DNA of 64,000 nt from Zygnema cylindricum (lineage: Eukaryota > Streptophyta > Zygnematophyceae > Zygnematales > Zygnemataceae). The stretch is taken from NCBI GenBank assembly GCA_037447655.1, contig JBBHKE010001167.1:124001-188000 (forward strand). The letters are read 5' to 3'. The notes under the pieces were generated by a model. It saw only the letters and a program-made list of their open reading frames with translations, did not search any database and was not told the DNA's origin. Position 1 is the first letter of the stretch, and each line of letters begins with the position of its first letter. The translations under genes and the position numbers were made by a program. Shown here one piece after another: positions 1 to 10,327 of this stretch.

Positions 1-20
1 ATGGAATGGTTTTTTTTCAG

Positions 21-2177
21 CGAGATTCACCCGAGTATAATGCAGCTGAGATGTTGCGTACCTTCTCTCTAAGAGTGAGTGTTCTATCCTTAAACAACAG
101 CAGTAGTTGACAAAAACTCTTGTTTTTTCTTTTGAAGACTTGTAAGATTTTCATTAAAAAATCATGTCATGTTATGATTTTTAAAAGTTGGTTGGGAGCC
201 CTTTGAAATCTTAGACTGGCAAGGGCATTTGTTCATGCAGCAGTAATAGTCTCTCCAACTTTCATGTATTTCGTATATGAGGGGCACCACGAAGGCTTAA
301 AACCAATCCTAGAGGGTTAAAAGTCTATTCGCCTGGGGCTTCACATGCTCCAAAGCGTATTCACATTCACACAGTTGCAGATCTACACGGGGTTTTTAGA
401 ATTTATGGCACTAATCTTCCTGAGGCTTTTGACCTTGGCATACAAAGTAGTGTTCTTAACTTTAAGTACACATGCAGATAGCACGCGTCCACTTTGACTG
501 ATCATAATTTGGTTTTTTTATGTATATTTGCATTAATGCTAAAACTTTCTTTACTTCAATGCGATACCTGGTGCTTGCAATATCTGTTTTTGCAGCATGA
601 CAATTGTTTTTCTTAATGAGAGAGAATGTGATCGGAATCGATTTGGTTTCTGTGGTTTATCAGATGGAAAAGAACTCTGTTAAAAGCAGTGGATTTTTTT
701 ATTTCCGTGGTGTATGCATGGGAAGGAAATTATTTAGAAGTCCACATGTTCACAAAATACATTTTTTGTTAGATTCTCATACGTGGTTCTTCCGTTACAG
801 GAAATAAAAACGTTGCTGAAAGATGAGACTGAGGGTCTATCTATTCAGATTCCCAACAGCCAGGGCAAGTCAACTGTTAGGAAGGCATCTAGTGGTAAAA
901 CTACTCCGACCCTCTCTCCAACAGAAAATGCTGAATTATGTTCAAGTTGGCCTAAAGGATTTACTCAGAAAATTGGAGACAAAAGTGAGGGAAGAAGAGA
1001 ATTGTCAGCACAAAGTGCCAGTGTTGCCACTCCAGAGGCAGTGTCAGTTAAGAGGGAAGATACTTCACGTTCGTTGAGGAAAAGAAAACGAGTGAATCAG
1101 AATGTGGAGGAGGAAGTGAATACAGTAAAAAAGGGGAAGAGAGGTGCATCTGATGGAAAGGATGTAAAGACAGATCAGCAGGTCAGAAGGACAGAAATGA
1201 AGGATGGTCGTGAACTTGCCCAAAAGACAGGTAAAAGTGAGGTAATTAGGGTGAATCTGGTAGAGAAAAATGAAGAAAGGACTGGTAGCGTTAGTGACAA
1301 AGAGGAGAGTGTTGGTGAGATGGTTGAGAAAAATGTAGGAGGTAACAAGAAAGGGCAAAATGCTTCTCGAAAAGGACAAAATGGAAAGACTGGAGAGGCA
1401 AAGAAACAAGGCAATGTAGTTAGCGATGACGGTGTGAGGGGGAGAAAATCGACCAAGGATAGAAAAAGAGACAGAGGAGATAGTGAGGAGACTTTTAAAA
1501 CACCACTACCACGACAGCCTACACCGGATCGACAAGTAGAGACTACAGTAAGGTTGAAGACGGAAGTGACTCTTCCAAAGCCCCCGAAACGCCCCATTGG
1601 ATCGGGTAGAATGACCTCTAGAGAGAGAAAAAAAGAACCAATTCAGGTGTCCACTAACCAAGTTTTAGCGGTGTTAAAAGAAGAGCCAGGGGCACGGAAT
1701 CTGAAGGAAAACATCAAACGAGGAGACAACAAAGGACAAAACAGCGAGTTACCTACACTTGGATCGAGGGTGAATGAGAACCAAAAAACCAATATTCCTT
1801 CACTTCCATCTGAGGCCTCTCCTATTCCGAAATCAAATTCGTCCGGTAGTAGAAATCTCCGAAATACAAGGGAAATTGTGGTTAAAGGCCTACAGAAAAA
1901 ACCTGCGCCTAACGCAGTTGGAAATTCTGCTTTGAAAGGGATCGGCGTGCCGCTACCCCAAAATAACAAAGGAAAGACAATAGTAAAATCCACCAGTCCA
2001 AAGGGAAAGGCGCAATCAACTTTCGAAATGAAAGGAGCAAAGTTGTCTCAAACTGGTCCTTCTTCTTCTTCTCTTCCTCCCTCGCTACTGGCAACTGGAA
2101 CACAAACTACAGTCGCATTGAAAAATGTAAAAAAACCTCAATCTGTTCAAAGTGGTACTTACAGAAGAAGAAGGTGA
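21..2177 (+). CDS. Unidentified basic nuclear-type protein, two 3' exons
   Basis: I do not recognise the family. Exon 21-74 follows a pyrimidine tract ending in cag and stops at a good donor (aga|gtgagt); it reads RDSPEYNAAEMLRTFSLR. A second exon starts at 801 after ttccgttacag and stays in phase (EIKTLLKDETEGLS...). It is open for about 458 codons to TGA at 2175-2177. The protein is rich in Lys, Arg, Glu, Ser and Thr, with clusters such as SLRKRKR near residue 100, KSTKDRKRDRG and a terminal YRRRR, so it is probably disordered and nuclear. The start of the gene lies left of the window. The stop overlaps a strong potential donor (AAG|GTGAGG at 2171-2179), so the exon could instead end at 2173 and continue downstream; I found no convincing next exon. 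Seen: splice signals and open frame. Inferred: nuclear location. Confidence 0.6.
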
Positions 2178-2998
2178 GGTGTCACTTATTCTGTTGCTTC
2201 GTGAGAAAACCAACGTAACTAACCTGTTGATCAAATATTAGCCCTACAGAAAAGTTGCGATTCAATCTTTTCCGTTCGTTTTTTCCATGTCCGAGAACAT
2301 TGAAATCTTGGAAAATGCCTTAATGGTAGAGCTTAATTGTTGATAAATTTCGTTGGTGTTGAGGGTTATTCGTTTACATACTTTCTCCACGATATTTTGT
2401 TTGGTAGTGAGTTGGGATATAGGAAATTGTTTTTTTTTTGGGGGCTGACCGTTATTATAGTTGTTCCTGTGGCTGTACCCTTGGGTATATGGTAGAATTC
2501 TGAGGGGTACATAAAGAAAAGCATTTTGTATGAGACCTATTGTTCATGCATTTGTTGCGCTTATAGTGCAAGTAGCTATCTTGTCTTATTTCTAATGCTG
2601 GGTTGTTGATGCATGAATGGAAAGTAATAATTATCTTGATTGAAAAATGCGACGTACACCATTTACAGTACATGAATGGATTCAGAGGCAAAATGAAGGT
2701 GAAAGTGCAATTTGAGCTCACCTTACAAAAACGGAAAAATGAAAATGAAAACGGAATGGAAACAGAAATGGAATGCATTGCAGAAAGCAAGTAAGTGTGC
2801 AAAACAAAAACTGAAAACAACTACAACACTTCAACTCAAAAGCAAAGCATGAAAGCCTAACAAGGCAAAAAGGGAGCATCTGATAAAAATTTCCTGTCCT
2901 TGGTGGAGCCTGGTGTAGATCTGTGGGAGGTGTTAGAACATGTCAGTTATCCACTTTTGTCATAGAGGTTTTTTGAGGACATGCACATGTTGCAGTAG
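2178..2998. other. Non-coding stretch after gene 1
   Basis: This is 3' flank or intron of the first gene. It is AT-rich with short homopolymers and no convincing open frame. I see no LTR or terminal inverted repeat here. Confidence 0.4.
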
Positions 2999-3158
2999 AG
3001 CGTTGAAGGAGGATGGAAGTTTGCGTTGGTAATTGTTATGCGGCATTTGTGGGCTTCTAAGTTTACGAGTCCTCTGCGGCAGTCTATATTGTTCGTGAAA
3101 ACAGTTTGGGATTGGGTTGCGCTGCCAAAGAAATTGACTGGCGATACTCTCCACAAAG
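2999..3158 (+). CDS. Possible isolated exon
   Basis: About 53 open codons lie between a possible acceptor (tgcagtag|agc) and a good donor (cacaaag|gtaacc). The translation is rich in aromatic and basic residues (it includes KTVWDWVALPKKLTGDTLHK). It does not join in phase to the preceding exon if that exon uses its donor at 2173. I recognise no family. It could be chance. Confidence 0.2.
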
Positions 3159-3515
3159 GTAACCTAATGATAACAAGTAGTATGAGAACTTATCTGGTGA
3201 ATATTTGAAAATGTCTAACCTTTGATCCCCGTTTCTTAACATATGGACCTGTGTAGTGCAACCCTGACTCGAAATCAAATGTCCAAGGCGAAATATAATT
3301 TGTTGCCCGGTGTTTAGAAACGAACTTGTGGGAAAGCGCGTAGATATGCTGAATATAGACTTGAGATGCTTCAACTTACTCATACATTGGTGCAATCAAC
3401 TATAGACGCTTGGCTACCACAACAACGTTAACAATCGATCAACAAAGTAAATCTCGGCGAATGACTGAGTTTACAGCTTAGTCCTTATCATTTTGTCGGC
3501 TTTAATAAATCCTTT

Positions 3516-3922
3516 TTCACCACCATTCTCGTCGTCGACACAAAAATGCTCTCGACTTCGAGGATGACATTGATGACCATCATAATGCTTGTGACATCTA
3601 TGACGTATGTAACGGTTTTCCCCTCCACTCCCCCGCTCGTGGTCATTCTTGTCTTTCTTTTCCCGACAATCGTCCTTTTCCTCGTGGAGACGTCTCCAGT
3701 GTGGAGATCTTCTCTCTCCATGTCCCTACTTTTTGCTTCCAGTTTCGTGTCGATGGGAATCTCTCGCACAACCATGGCTATGGTGGGCGAAGCGTCGATT
3801 TTCCTTCAATGGAGATCCATGTGGAGAAACATATTTCCCATTTCCCATCTGAGAGGAGCCATGAAGAGAGTTTGGGAGACCTCCGTCTTGGGATCCAAAC
3901 GGCAGGCGTTTGTGCCTTTTAA
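3516..3922 (+). pseudogene. Unidentified open stretch rich in His/Asp
   Basis: One plus-strand frame stays open for over 120 codons. It has a protein-like composition: an acidic/His run DFEDDIDDHHNACDIYD, then VDGNLSHNHGYGG. It lacks a start codon at its beginning and has no splice context that I can defend. Overlapping frames are also open, so composition alone may explain it. It may be the relic of a repeat-encoded protein. I assign no function. Confidence 0.2.
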
Positions 3923-4127
3923 GGGAGGAGTGAGGGAGGGAGGAGGGAGAGAGAGCTACCATTGAAGGGATGACAATGGCCATGTTGTTAAATATTATGG
4001 ATGTTGATTTGCTACTAACACAAGCTAGTGGTTTGGAAAACTTTGATGTTTCTTGTGTTTTTAGCTCCGAGTGTCTAGAACCATGATTGAGATGACTTCA
4101 GTAGATTCATAATGATGACTGAGAGGT

Positions 4128-4373
4128 ACAACGTGAATCGCTACAAGCGTTAAGAAATAATTAGTGCAAAACAAAATTTAGTGTTATTAATTGTACACTA
4201 TGTTATTTAAAAACTTTCCAAATTAGAGTTGTAAGCGCTAATTAAAAACTACCTATATTAACGTAGAAAAACAATTAGAGTTATTACTTCTATTTTAGGT
4301 TCGAGGGTCAAAATTTGGGGGCGCCGAATTATCGTTATTAACGCTAAAAGCGGTTCACGGAGTATTGCACTGC
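4128..4373. repeat. MITE-like element, family G copy 3
   Basis: The left end (ACAACGTGAATCGCTAC...) and right end (...GGTTCACGGAGTATTG) are imperfect inverted repeats. They resemble the ends of the two better copies at 34463 and 35190, and the interior shares the motif TCAAAATTTGGGGGCG with copy 1. It is non-coding. Confidence 0.45.
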
Positions 4374-5024
4374 CAGAGCTTCCCAGTCTGCCACGTGGAC
4401 ACCTCTCCAAGCTTGTCACAGACGGCCCCAAAGATAAGGTGGCACGTAGTAGCGTGCATTGAAATTTTTTATGGACTTAATCTTTGTTAAAGTCTATATG
4501 AATCGAGAATGTTTTTTCGACCCAAAATCATCAACTGGTGTGATAACACCATAACACTAAGCATCCCTTAAAGAGCCACATGGAAGTAATATTGTAGCAA
4601 TACTAATTTTCATTGTGTAACCACACTAATATTTCATTTAACTATACCGAAATAACGTGTAAGGAAAAGTCTTTATTGCACAAATTGCAATGGCAAAACC
4701 ATATGTGTACAAAAGGGGTAAAACTGAAAAATACATTTTGGAGATTACAAGAGTCCTGAGAAAGTAATCTATGCCTAAAAACTGAAACAAAATAGAACAA
4801 TAATAACAAGAGCAAAAAACTAGAACAAAACAATACCAGAGTTAGACTGCCTAGAAAATGAAAAAACCTAGACAAGTCTACCCACAGACAAGCTAAGATC
4901 CACAACCACGGAGATCATGGATGTGAACGGGAGCGTGACGTGACGTGTAAGGTGCCTTAATGCTAATTGCACGGAATTATATGTTAATTTTATCTAAAAG
5001 AGCGCACAATAAACAACGACGAGT
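4374..5024. other. Non-coding spacer
   Basis: AT-rich DNA with no supportable gene. The segment around 4660-4910 has a reversed polyadenylation-like motif (tttattg) and could be the 3' untranslated end of a minus-strand transcript, but no coding region accompanies it. Confidence 0.3.
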
Positions 5025-5026
5025 TA

Positions 5027-5291
5027 AGGGTACTTTCGCATGTGCTAAAGTTGTAGTTGTTTTCTGTCGTTTTCTTCTATAACTACTGTCACTATTTTGT
5101 AAACGTCATCAATTGTCACGAGTTTTGTAGTCTTCTACAACCGTCACAAATTACACCCACGTCAACATCCGTCACAATCTAAAGTAACGATTTCATATCT
5201 TTCCATAGGAATGCTCTAAAAGTAGTACGGAGAATCTTCGCTAAAAACAAAGTTACAAGACTAAAGTTTCGGTTACATGCGAAAGTACCCT
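5027..5291. mobile_element. 265-bp MITE with 17-bp perfect TIRs
   Basis: AGGGTACTTTCGCATGT at 5027-5043 is exactly inverted at 5275-5291. Both ends are flanked by TA (5025-5026 and 5292-5293), the target duplication typical of Tc1/mariner-type elements. There is no coding capacity. A second, inverted and truncated copy of the interior lies at about 5953-6140. Confidence 0.75.
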
Positions 5292-5293
5292 TA

Positions 5294-5952
5294 TGGTGAA
5301 GTTCCATCACTAAATTCTATAATTGTACGGCCAACATTACATGATCCTACATTTTGACCGATGTTTTATCGCGCAATCTATAATTCACGTGTGCGCAGTT
5401 TAACTGTACCACGTAAGTTAAGATCGGATTTTGAAAATCGTCAATGATTTTCACACTGACCAATTTTGACTCCAAATCTTCATTTGCGTACCATGTACGT
5501 GCGTACCAAGTATTCCTACAACACAACTTTTGTACTCTTTGCAGACGCGCTATCATATCCCAGTTCATTTTTTAAAGGTTCTTGTTTTTTCGCGTGACGA
5601 ATGAGCGTTTTCAGAAATAGTGTGACGAAGTGAGTTTCAAGATTACTTTTGTGATTTCGGTTGGATTTTTGAATGTGTATATCATGTGCGAAATTTGTTG
5701 ATTTGCGTTGGTTGCTGTTGTGACACGTATGCTCATTATCTAACGTGTCGGGGGTCAAATTTTTTATTATAGAAAAATTTGAAGCGAATGCTTCGCGAAT
5801 TAATATTCGACGGTCATTGTTACCTCACAAATCTTTGGAGCATATTGGCAAGATTCTGTGTAATGTTGTTCGCGGGAAAAAACAAAATAGAGAGTACGAC
5901 ATAGTACGGAGAGGTCCTGATTTTTATAAACAATCTCAGGGCACTTTCCAAT
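5294..5952. mobile_element. MITE-like element, family F copy 2
   Basis: Starts TGGTGAAGTTCCATCA. It matches the full copy at 33670-34412 in order along its length: the GTACCATGTAC segment, the CATTTTTTAG segment and the closing GGGCACTTTCC. The right end is cut by the neighbouring inverted MITE fragment. Non-coding. Confidence 0.55.
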
Positions 5953-6140
5953 AACACCGAAACTTTAGTCCTATAACTTTGTTTTTAGCAAAGATTCTCC
6001 GTAATACTTTCAAAGCATTCCGATGTAAACTCAAATAACTTCTCACTTTAATGAGCGACGGATGTAGACGTGGCTGTAATTTGTGACGATTGTAGACGAC
6101 TACAAAACTCACGACAATTGATGACGTTTACAAAATAGCG
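5953..6140. repeat. Inverted truncated copy of the 5027-5291 MITE
   Basis: The sequence from CCGAAACTTTAGTCC through the ACTACAAAACTC and GACGTTTACAAAATAG segments is the reverse complement of the interior of the MITE at 5027-5291, with scattered differences. The outer terminal repeat is missing. The two copies flank family F copy 2 in inverted orientation. Confidence 0.6.
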
Positions 6141-6491
6141 ACGGATGTAGACGTCTTGAACTTGTGACATTGTAGACGTTTAGGGTTTGTGACATTTTAA
6201 CGTCATTGCACAATTATGACAACGGCGACGTCACAAATTTTAAAACTTTCCACCATGGTTTCCCGTTTTTGTTTCTTCGTCCTTTCTCAGTCTAATTGTC
6301 GTCAAAATACGCGTAAAGATAGTAAAAAGAAATTGATTTTAGAGATCTTTCATTTGTCAATATTATTGACATTTTTCATTGCAAGAATTGCGTGATAGAC
6401 GTGGTAGTGGGAGAGGGAGAGAGAGAGAGAGACACTTTCACCAACTTCCCTTTTTGCGAAATGGCGTCCGTTGGAGGAGACCCCTCCACGC
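6141..6491. other. Non-coding spacer with GA microsatellite
   Basis: No gene seen. A short (GA)n run lies at about 6412-6434. Confidence 0.4.
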
Positions 6492-7527
6492 TGTAATTCT
6501 GTGACCTCCATTGGTACACAGAATGTCCAGTTTATGTGAAGCCTCTAGGATAGTATTTGCACTTATGACTTTGGCATAGAGTAAGTCCCAACCTGGGACG
6601 CAAAAACTATGACCGACTACACCATTGTGTAGCCTAGAATCCCTTGAGTGCGCAGCAAAAAAGAATCACTGAAATTGCTCACCCGGGCATTAAGTTATGG
6701 CTGACCAAAGATGGCGTGTAAATACAAGTGCTCTCTGGGAGAGATGCTTGAAAACCTAAAAAATATTCTAAGTCCTAAACTCCCTCTCTAAGCCTACTTC
6801 TAGTGTACCTAGCCAATCAGAAAACTGTAAATTACAAGAAGGTACATGTGCCACTAAGGTACAGGTGCCACTGTACTTCTTGTACGTCCATAGTACGGCA
6901 TGGTTGCTCCGCTTACTCGTGTCAGTTCCTAAGCCGTAATTGCTCCCCCCGTAATATCCGTTGTCCAATCATATCTCGCCACGTGTCATCCTCCGACATT
7001 AGCTTGCAAACCGCCAAAAAGTCAATTTCGGGATTCCGACTTATTTGTGAGCCGTTCAATCTTTTGATTTCGTCCGTCGAATTTTAATGTCGTTTCGTAA
7101 TTTCCGTGCGGTCCGGATTTCGTGCGGCCCTGTACATATCTATGTTCAGTGTGTCCCGTAAGTAGTTAAATGAAATAGGCTGCGTTGTTAATAAGTAAAT
7201 AATTATCGTACAACATATGTTTATCCTTTTCTGCAAGACCAACTGGATAAGGCGGACCTCCAATTCGGACTACAATCATTTGGAGGTCAGTGACTCAAAT
7301 TCCATATGAAGCTTCCTATCTTTTGCAAAGGGCTGTCCCCATTCTTTCTCAGCTTGTCTTCTATGTCTGCCTCAGCTAGCCATGGCTGCTTGACATACCT
7401 TGGTGACTACGACAAGTATGCCGACTACAATGAGACCATGAACAAAAGACTTGGTGACTACGACAAGTATGCCGACTACAATGAGACCATGAACAAAAGA
7501 CCAGAATATAAAATACTCTTTTCAACA
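6492..7527 (-). mobile_element. Solo LTR, A-type, reverse orientation
   Basis: It begins TGTAATTCTGTG and ends TTTTCAACA, about 1036 bp, the length of other A-type LTRs. Flanks are CACGC (6487-6491) and CACAC (7528-7532), a target duplication with one transition. Read on the minus strand, its end carries the gag start ATG GAG GTC ACA GAA TTA CA, as in complete A elements. A 51-bp direct duplication (units from 7400 and 7451) lies inside it. Solo LTRs arise by recombination between the two LTRs of one element. Confidence 0.75.
7400..7501 (+). repeat. 51-bp tandem duplication within solo LTR
   Basis: Two nearly identical 51-bp units starting TTGGTGACTACGACAAG. The unit is a multiple of three and stays open in one frame (LGDYDKYADYNETMNKR twice), but nothing indicates translation. 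Confidence 0.8.
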
Positions 7528-7644
7528 CACACCCCTTGTACGGAAAAAAAACGCACAGGGGCTCTCCCCCTTCTTTCTCAGCTTGTCTTCTATGTCTAGC
7601 TGAGCTAGCCATGGCTGTTTGAGAGTCGCCAATGACTACAAGTA

Positions 7645-10043
7645 ACACGATTATAAATCCGATACTGGATCGAGTTTTCACTATACCCCACAAAGTATCC
7701 TTGATATGACCGTGCTGCAAACTTCCCCTCCCGGTTTCTTTCCTCTACATACCCCATAGCCTCACAGCCCCAAATCCTTAAATGTTTAACCGTAGGCACT
7801 TGTCCACTCCAAAGTTCCTCCGGTGTTTTGTCACCTAAAGCCGAGTTTATTCTCCGGTTGGTAAAATGATTAGCCGCCCTGATTGCCTCTCCCCAAAGAC
7901 GATAAGTGAGTTTTGTTGTATGGAGCATGGCCCTCACCATCTCTTGCAATGTCCGATTTTTCCACTTTGCTATTCTATTTAATTGTGGGGAATAAGGAGT
8001 CGTGAACTGCTGCTTAATCCGTGTCTCCTTACAATATTCGGCGAAGGCAAGAAATTCACCTCCACGGTCCGATCTTACTGCTTTTACCTGCCTCCCACTT
8101 TCCCTCTCAGCCATAACCACAAAATCTTTAAATGTCTCTAATGCTTCTGATTTTGCCTTCAAAAGGTACACCCATGTCTTCCTGCTGAAATCATCAACTA
8201 TCACCATAATGTTTTTTTTTTTTCCAATGGTTTCTAGATTTATGTCACCACAAAGGTCTACATGAACTAGGTCTAAAGGGGCATTCGCTTTGAACTAAAG
8301 GTCTTTCACCGGATGAGAATTCCTTTTATGCTTCTATTATGTGCATCCTACACATCCAATAACCTTTTCTCTTGTCGTCACGTCTAGTCCCCGAACCGCA
8401 CCATGAGGAATCATCTCTTTGATATTACTCTCTGAAGTGTGACACATACGATGATGCCACAACGTGAGGTCCTCCTTATTGACCTCAGCCGAATGAAGGT
8501 GCCCTTCTTCGTCCGCTGTCCTATTTTTTGGTTTTCTCCAAATCAGCCGACTTTGCATATTTTCAGTTACAACCCCCTCTGCAAATGGTCATGTTTTACT
8601 ACTCAAAATGATTGTACCCCCTTCCATGCATGTGGCTCTTCCACCTTTCCTCTGAAGTTGAGGGACACTTAAAAGATTGATGCACCCCCCCGGATTATAA
8701 AGCACATTATTAAAACGTACTCTATTGACTCTAGTTTTCCCTTCCCTATCTTGTGTTGGTAGATCTAATCGTACTGTTCCCACTGTATCAATAACCATCA
8801 TCGAACCGTTAGCCACTATGATGGATTTTGGTATGGTGAGTTTTCTAATATCACTAAACAGTCTTGGGTCTGAACACATGTGATGGGTAACACCTGAGTC
8901 TATGATCCAATTGTTAAATTTTCCTTTACTCTCTTTGCCTCGTGTGTGAAATAGGATATCCTCTTTTTCCTGTGATTCCTCCATAAGTGAAATGAAGAAT
9001 TTTTGATCATGTCCCACTGGCCCATCCCCAACAAAATCCCCTCTACCTGATGAACCAATTCCTCCACTTCCTCCGCCTCTAAATTGTCCCCCTCCGCGAT
9101 TGTTTCCCTTGTTTTGATAACAACCGCGACCAGTGTGTCCCCATTTATGACAAACGTTACACTGTTTACTTTTGTCTGGGCATTCAAAAGAGCCATGCCC
9201 AATCTCGTTACAATTGTAACAAGTCATCTGAGAGGTATCACGTTGATATGAGCCTCTCCCAGGGCCCTGTGACCTGCCTTCTCGTCCACGATGTCCACCT
9301 CCTCTCCCCTAGGTCCCCTAAAGGTGTAAGCTCCTCTGTCATCCTCCTCTTGATAACCCTGATAAGATGACCCCTTGTTTTCCTCTTTTGGTGTCGCTTT
9401 CTCCTTCTCCGTACTCTTCAAGTGATTGATAGCGTATGGCATTGTTGGTTTCTCTCGCCCCTTGATAACCTCCTTTGCTATTGCAAACTTGCTTGGAAGA
9501 CTCCTCATAAAGACAAACAACCTTTCTTTTTCTGTAGGAAAGTTATTGAGTGAGTTAAGTTGTTCTATGATGACATTAAACCTTTTGACTCCATCATCAA
9601 TGGACTCATTCTCCTTCATTCTAAACCCAATACATTCTTCAAAGAGATAATTTTCATTTGCCTCAAACCCCTTTTCAAACGCATTTTGCAAAGCGGTCCA
9701 ACAATCAAAAGCCCTATCATGAGTTAGAAGGTGTTCATGCATAGAACTAGCACAACTTTGTATAAGTGCGGTGGAGGCCGCCATATCTTTCTTGTCCCAC
9801 TTATGTGCTCCGGCTGGATCCACGGAAGGATCCGGTCGTGTTTCTTCCCCGATAACGATGTCCCAAAGTTTTTTCGGTGTGAATGCTCCTCGAATGTATC
9901 TCTTCCAAATTGCATAATTGGAACCCGTGAAGACAATGGTTTTATTAAACACTTTATAATCATCATCCTCGCTCTCCTCCTCTTCCTCATAAAGTTTAGA
10001 TTTCCCCTTCTTTTTCTTTATTTTCTTAGAGTTGCGTGAGTCT
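7645..10043 (-). pseudogene. Copia element C1, gag-protease-integrase remnant
   Basis: Reading leftward from 10043: gag (KVFNKTIVFTGSNYAIWKRY..., Retrotran_gag type); two zinc knuckles CX2CX4HX4C (CYNCNEIGHGSFEC and CNVCHKWGHTGRGC, near 9130-9225); protease active site WIIDSGVTHHMC (8880-8915); a GAG-pre-integrase stretch (LWHHRMCHTSES); then the integrase core with RSDRGGEF and SPQLN. The usual third-acid motif EQNG is changed (SPQLNRIAKW). The reverse transcriptase and RNase H, both LTRs and the first ~66 gag residues are missing. Frameshifts separate gag, protease and integrase. It is the same family as C2 immediately to the right, in opposite orientation. Confidence 0.85.
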
Positions 10044-10262
10044 CAAGGAGTCGTGAACTGCTGCTTAATCCGTGTTCTCCTTACAATATTCGGCGAAGGC
10101 AAGAAATTCACCTCCACGGTCCGATCTTACTGCTTTTACCTGCCTCCCACTTTCCCTCTCAGCCATAACCACAAAATCTTTATATGTCTGTAATGCTTTT
10201 GATTTTGCCTTCAAAATGTACACCCATGTTTTCCTGCTGAAATCATCAACTATCACTATAAT
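10044..10262 (-). pseudogene. Duplicated integrase fragment of family C
   Basis: About 219 bp nearly identical to part of the C1 integrase (about 7997-8215): same start (AAGGAGTCGTGAACTG in plus orientation) and same end (ACTATCAC.ATAATG). It sits exactly between truncated C1 and the primer-binding site of C2, where an LTR would be expected. It looks like filler DNA from a rearrangement. Confidence 0.75.
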
Positions 10263-10287
10263 GTATTTTATTTGGTTTGTAATCTTT

Positions 10288-10305
10288 CAATTGGTATCAG
10301 AGTGG
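10288..10305 (+). other. Primer-binding site of C2 (initiator tRNA-Met 3' end)
   Basis: TGGTATCAGAGTGGGTTA, complementary to the acceptor end of plant initiator tRNA-Met for the first 11-12 bases. It precedes the gag ATG at 10328. This is the ordinary plant copia arrangement and contrasts with the A/B/D/E/H clan in this window. Confidence 0.8.
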
Positions 10306-10327
10306 GTTACTTGCAACACTTACCGGT

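Noticed and set aside
3488-3983. Overlapping ORFs on both strands near 3.5-4.0 kb as genes
   Set aside because: Only one frame looks protein-like, with no start or splice context. The others are shadows.
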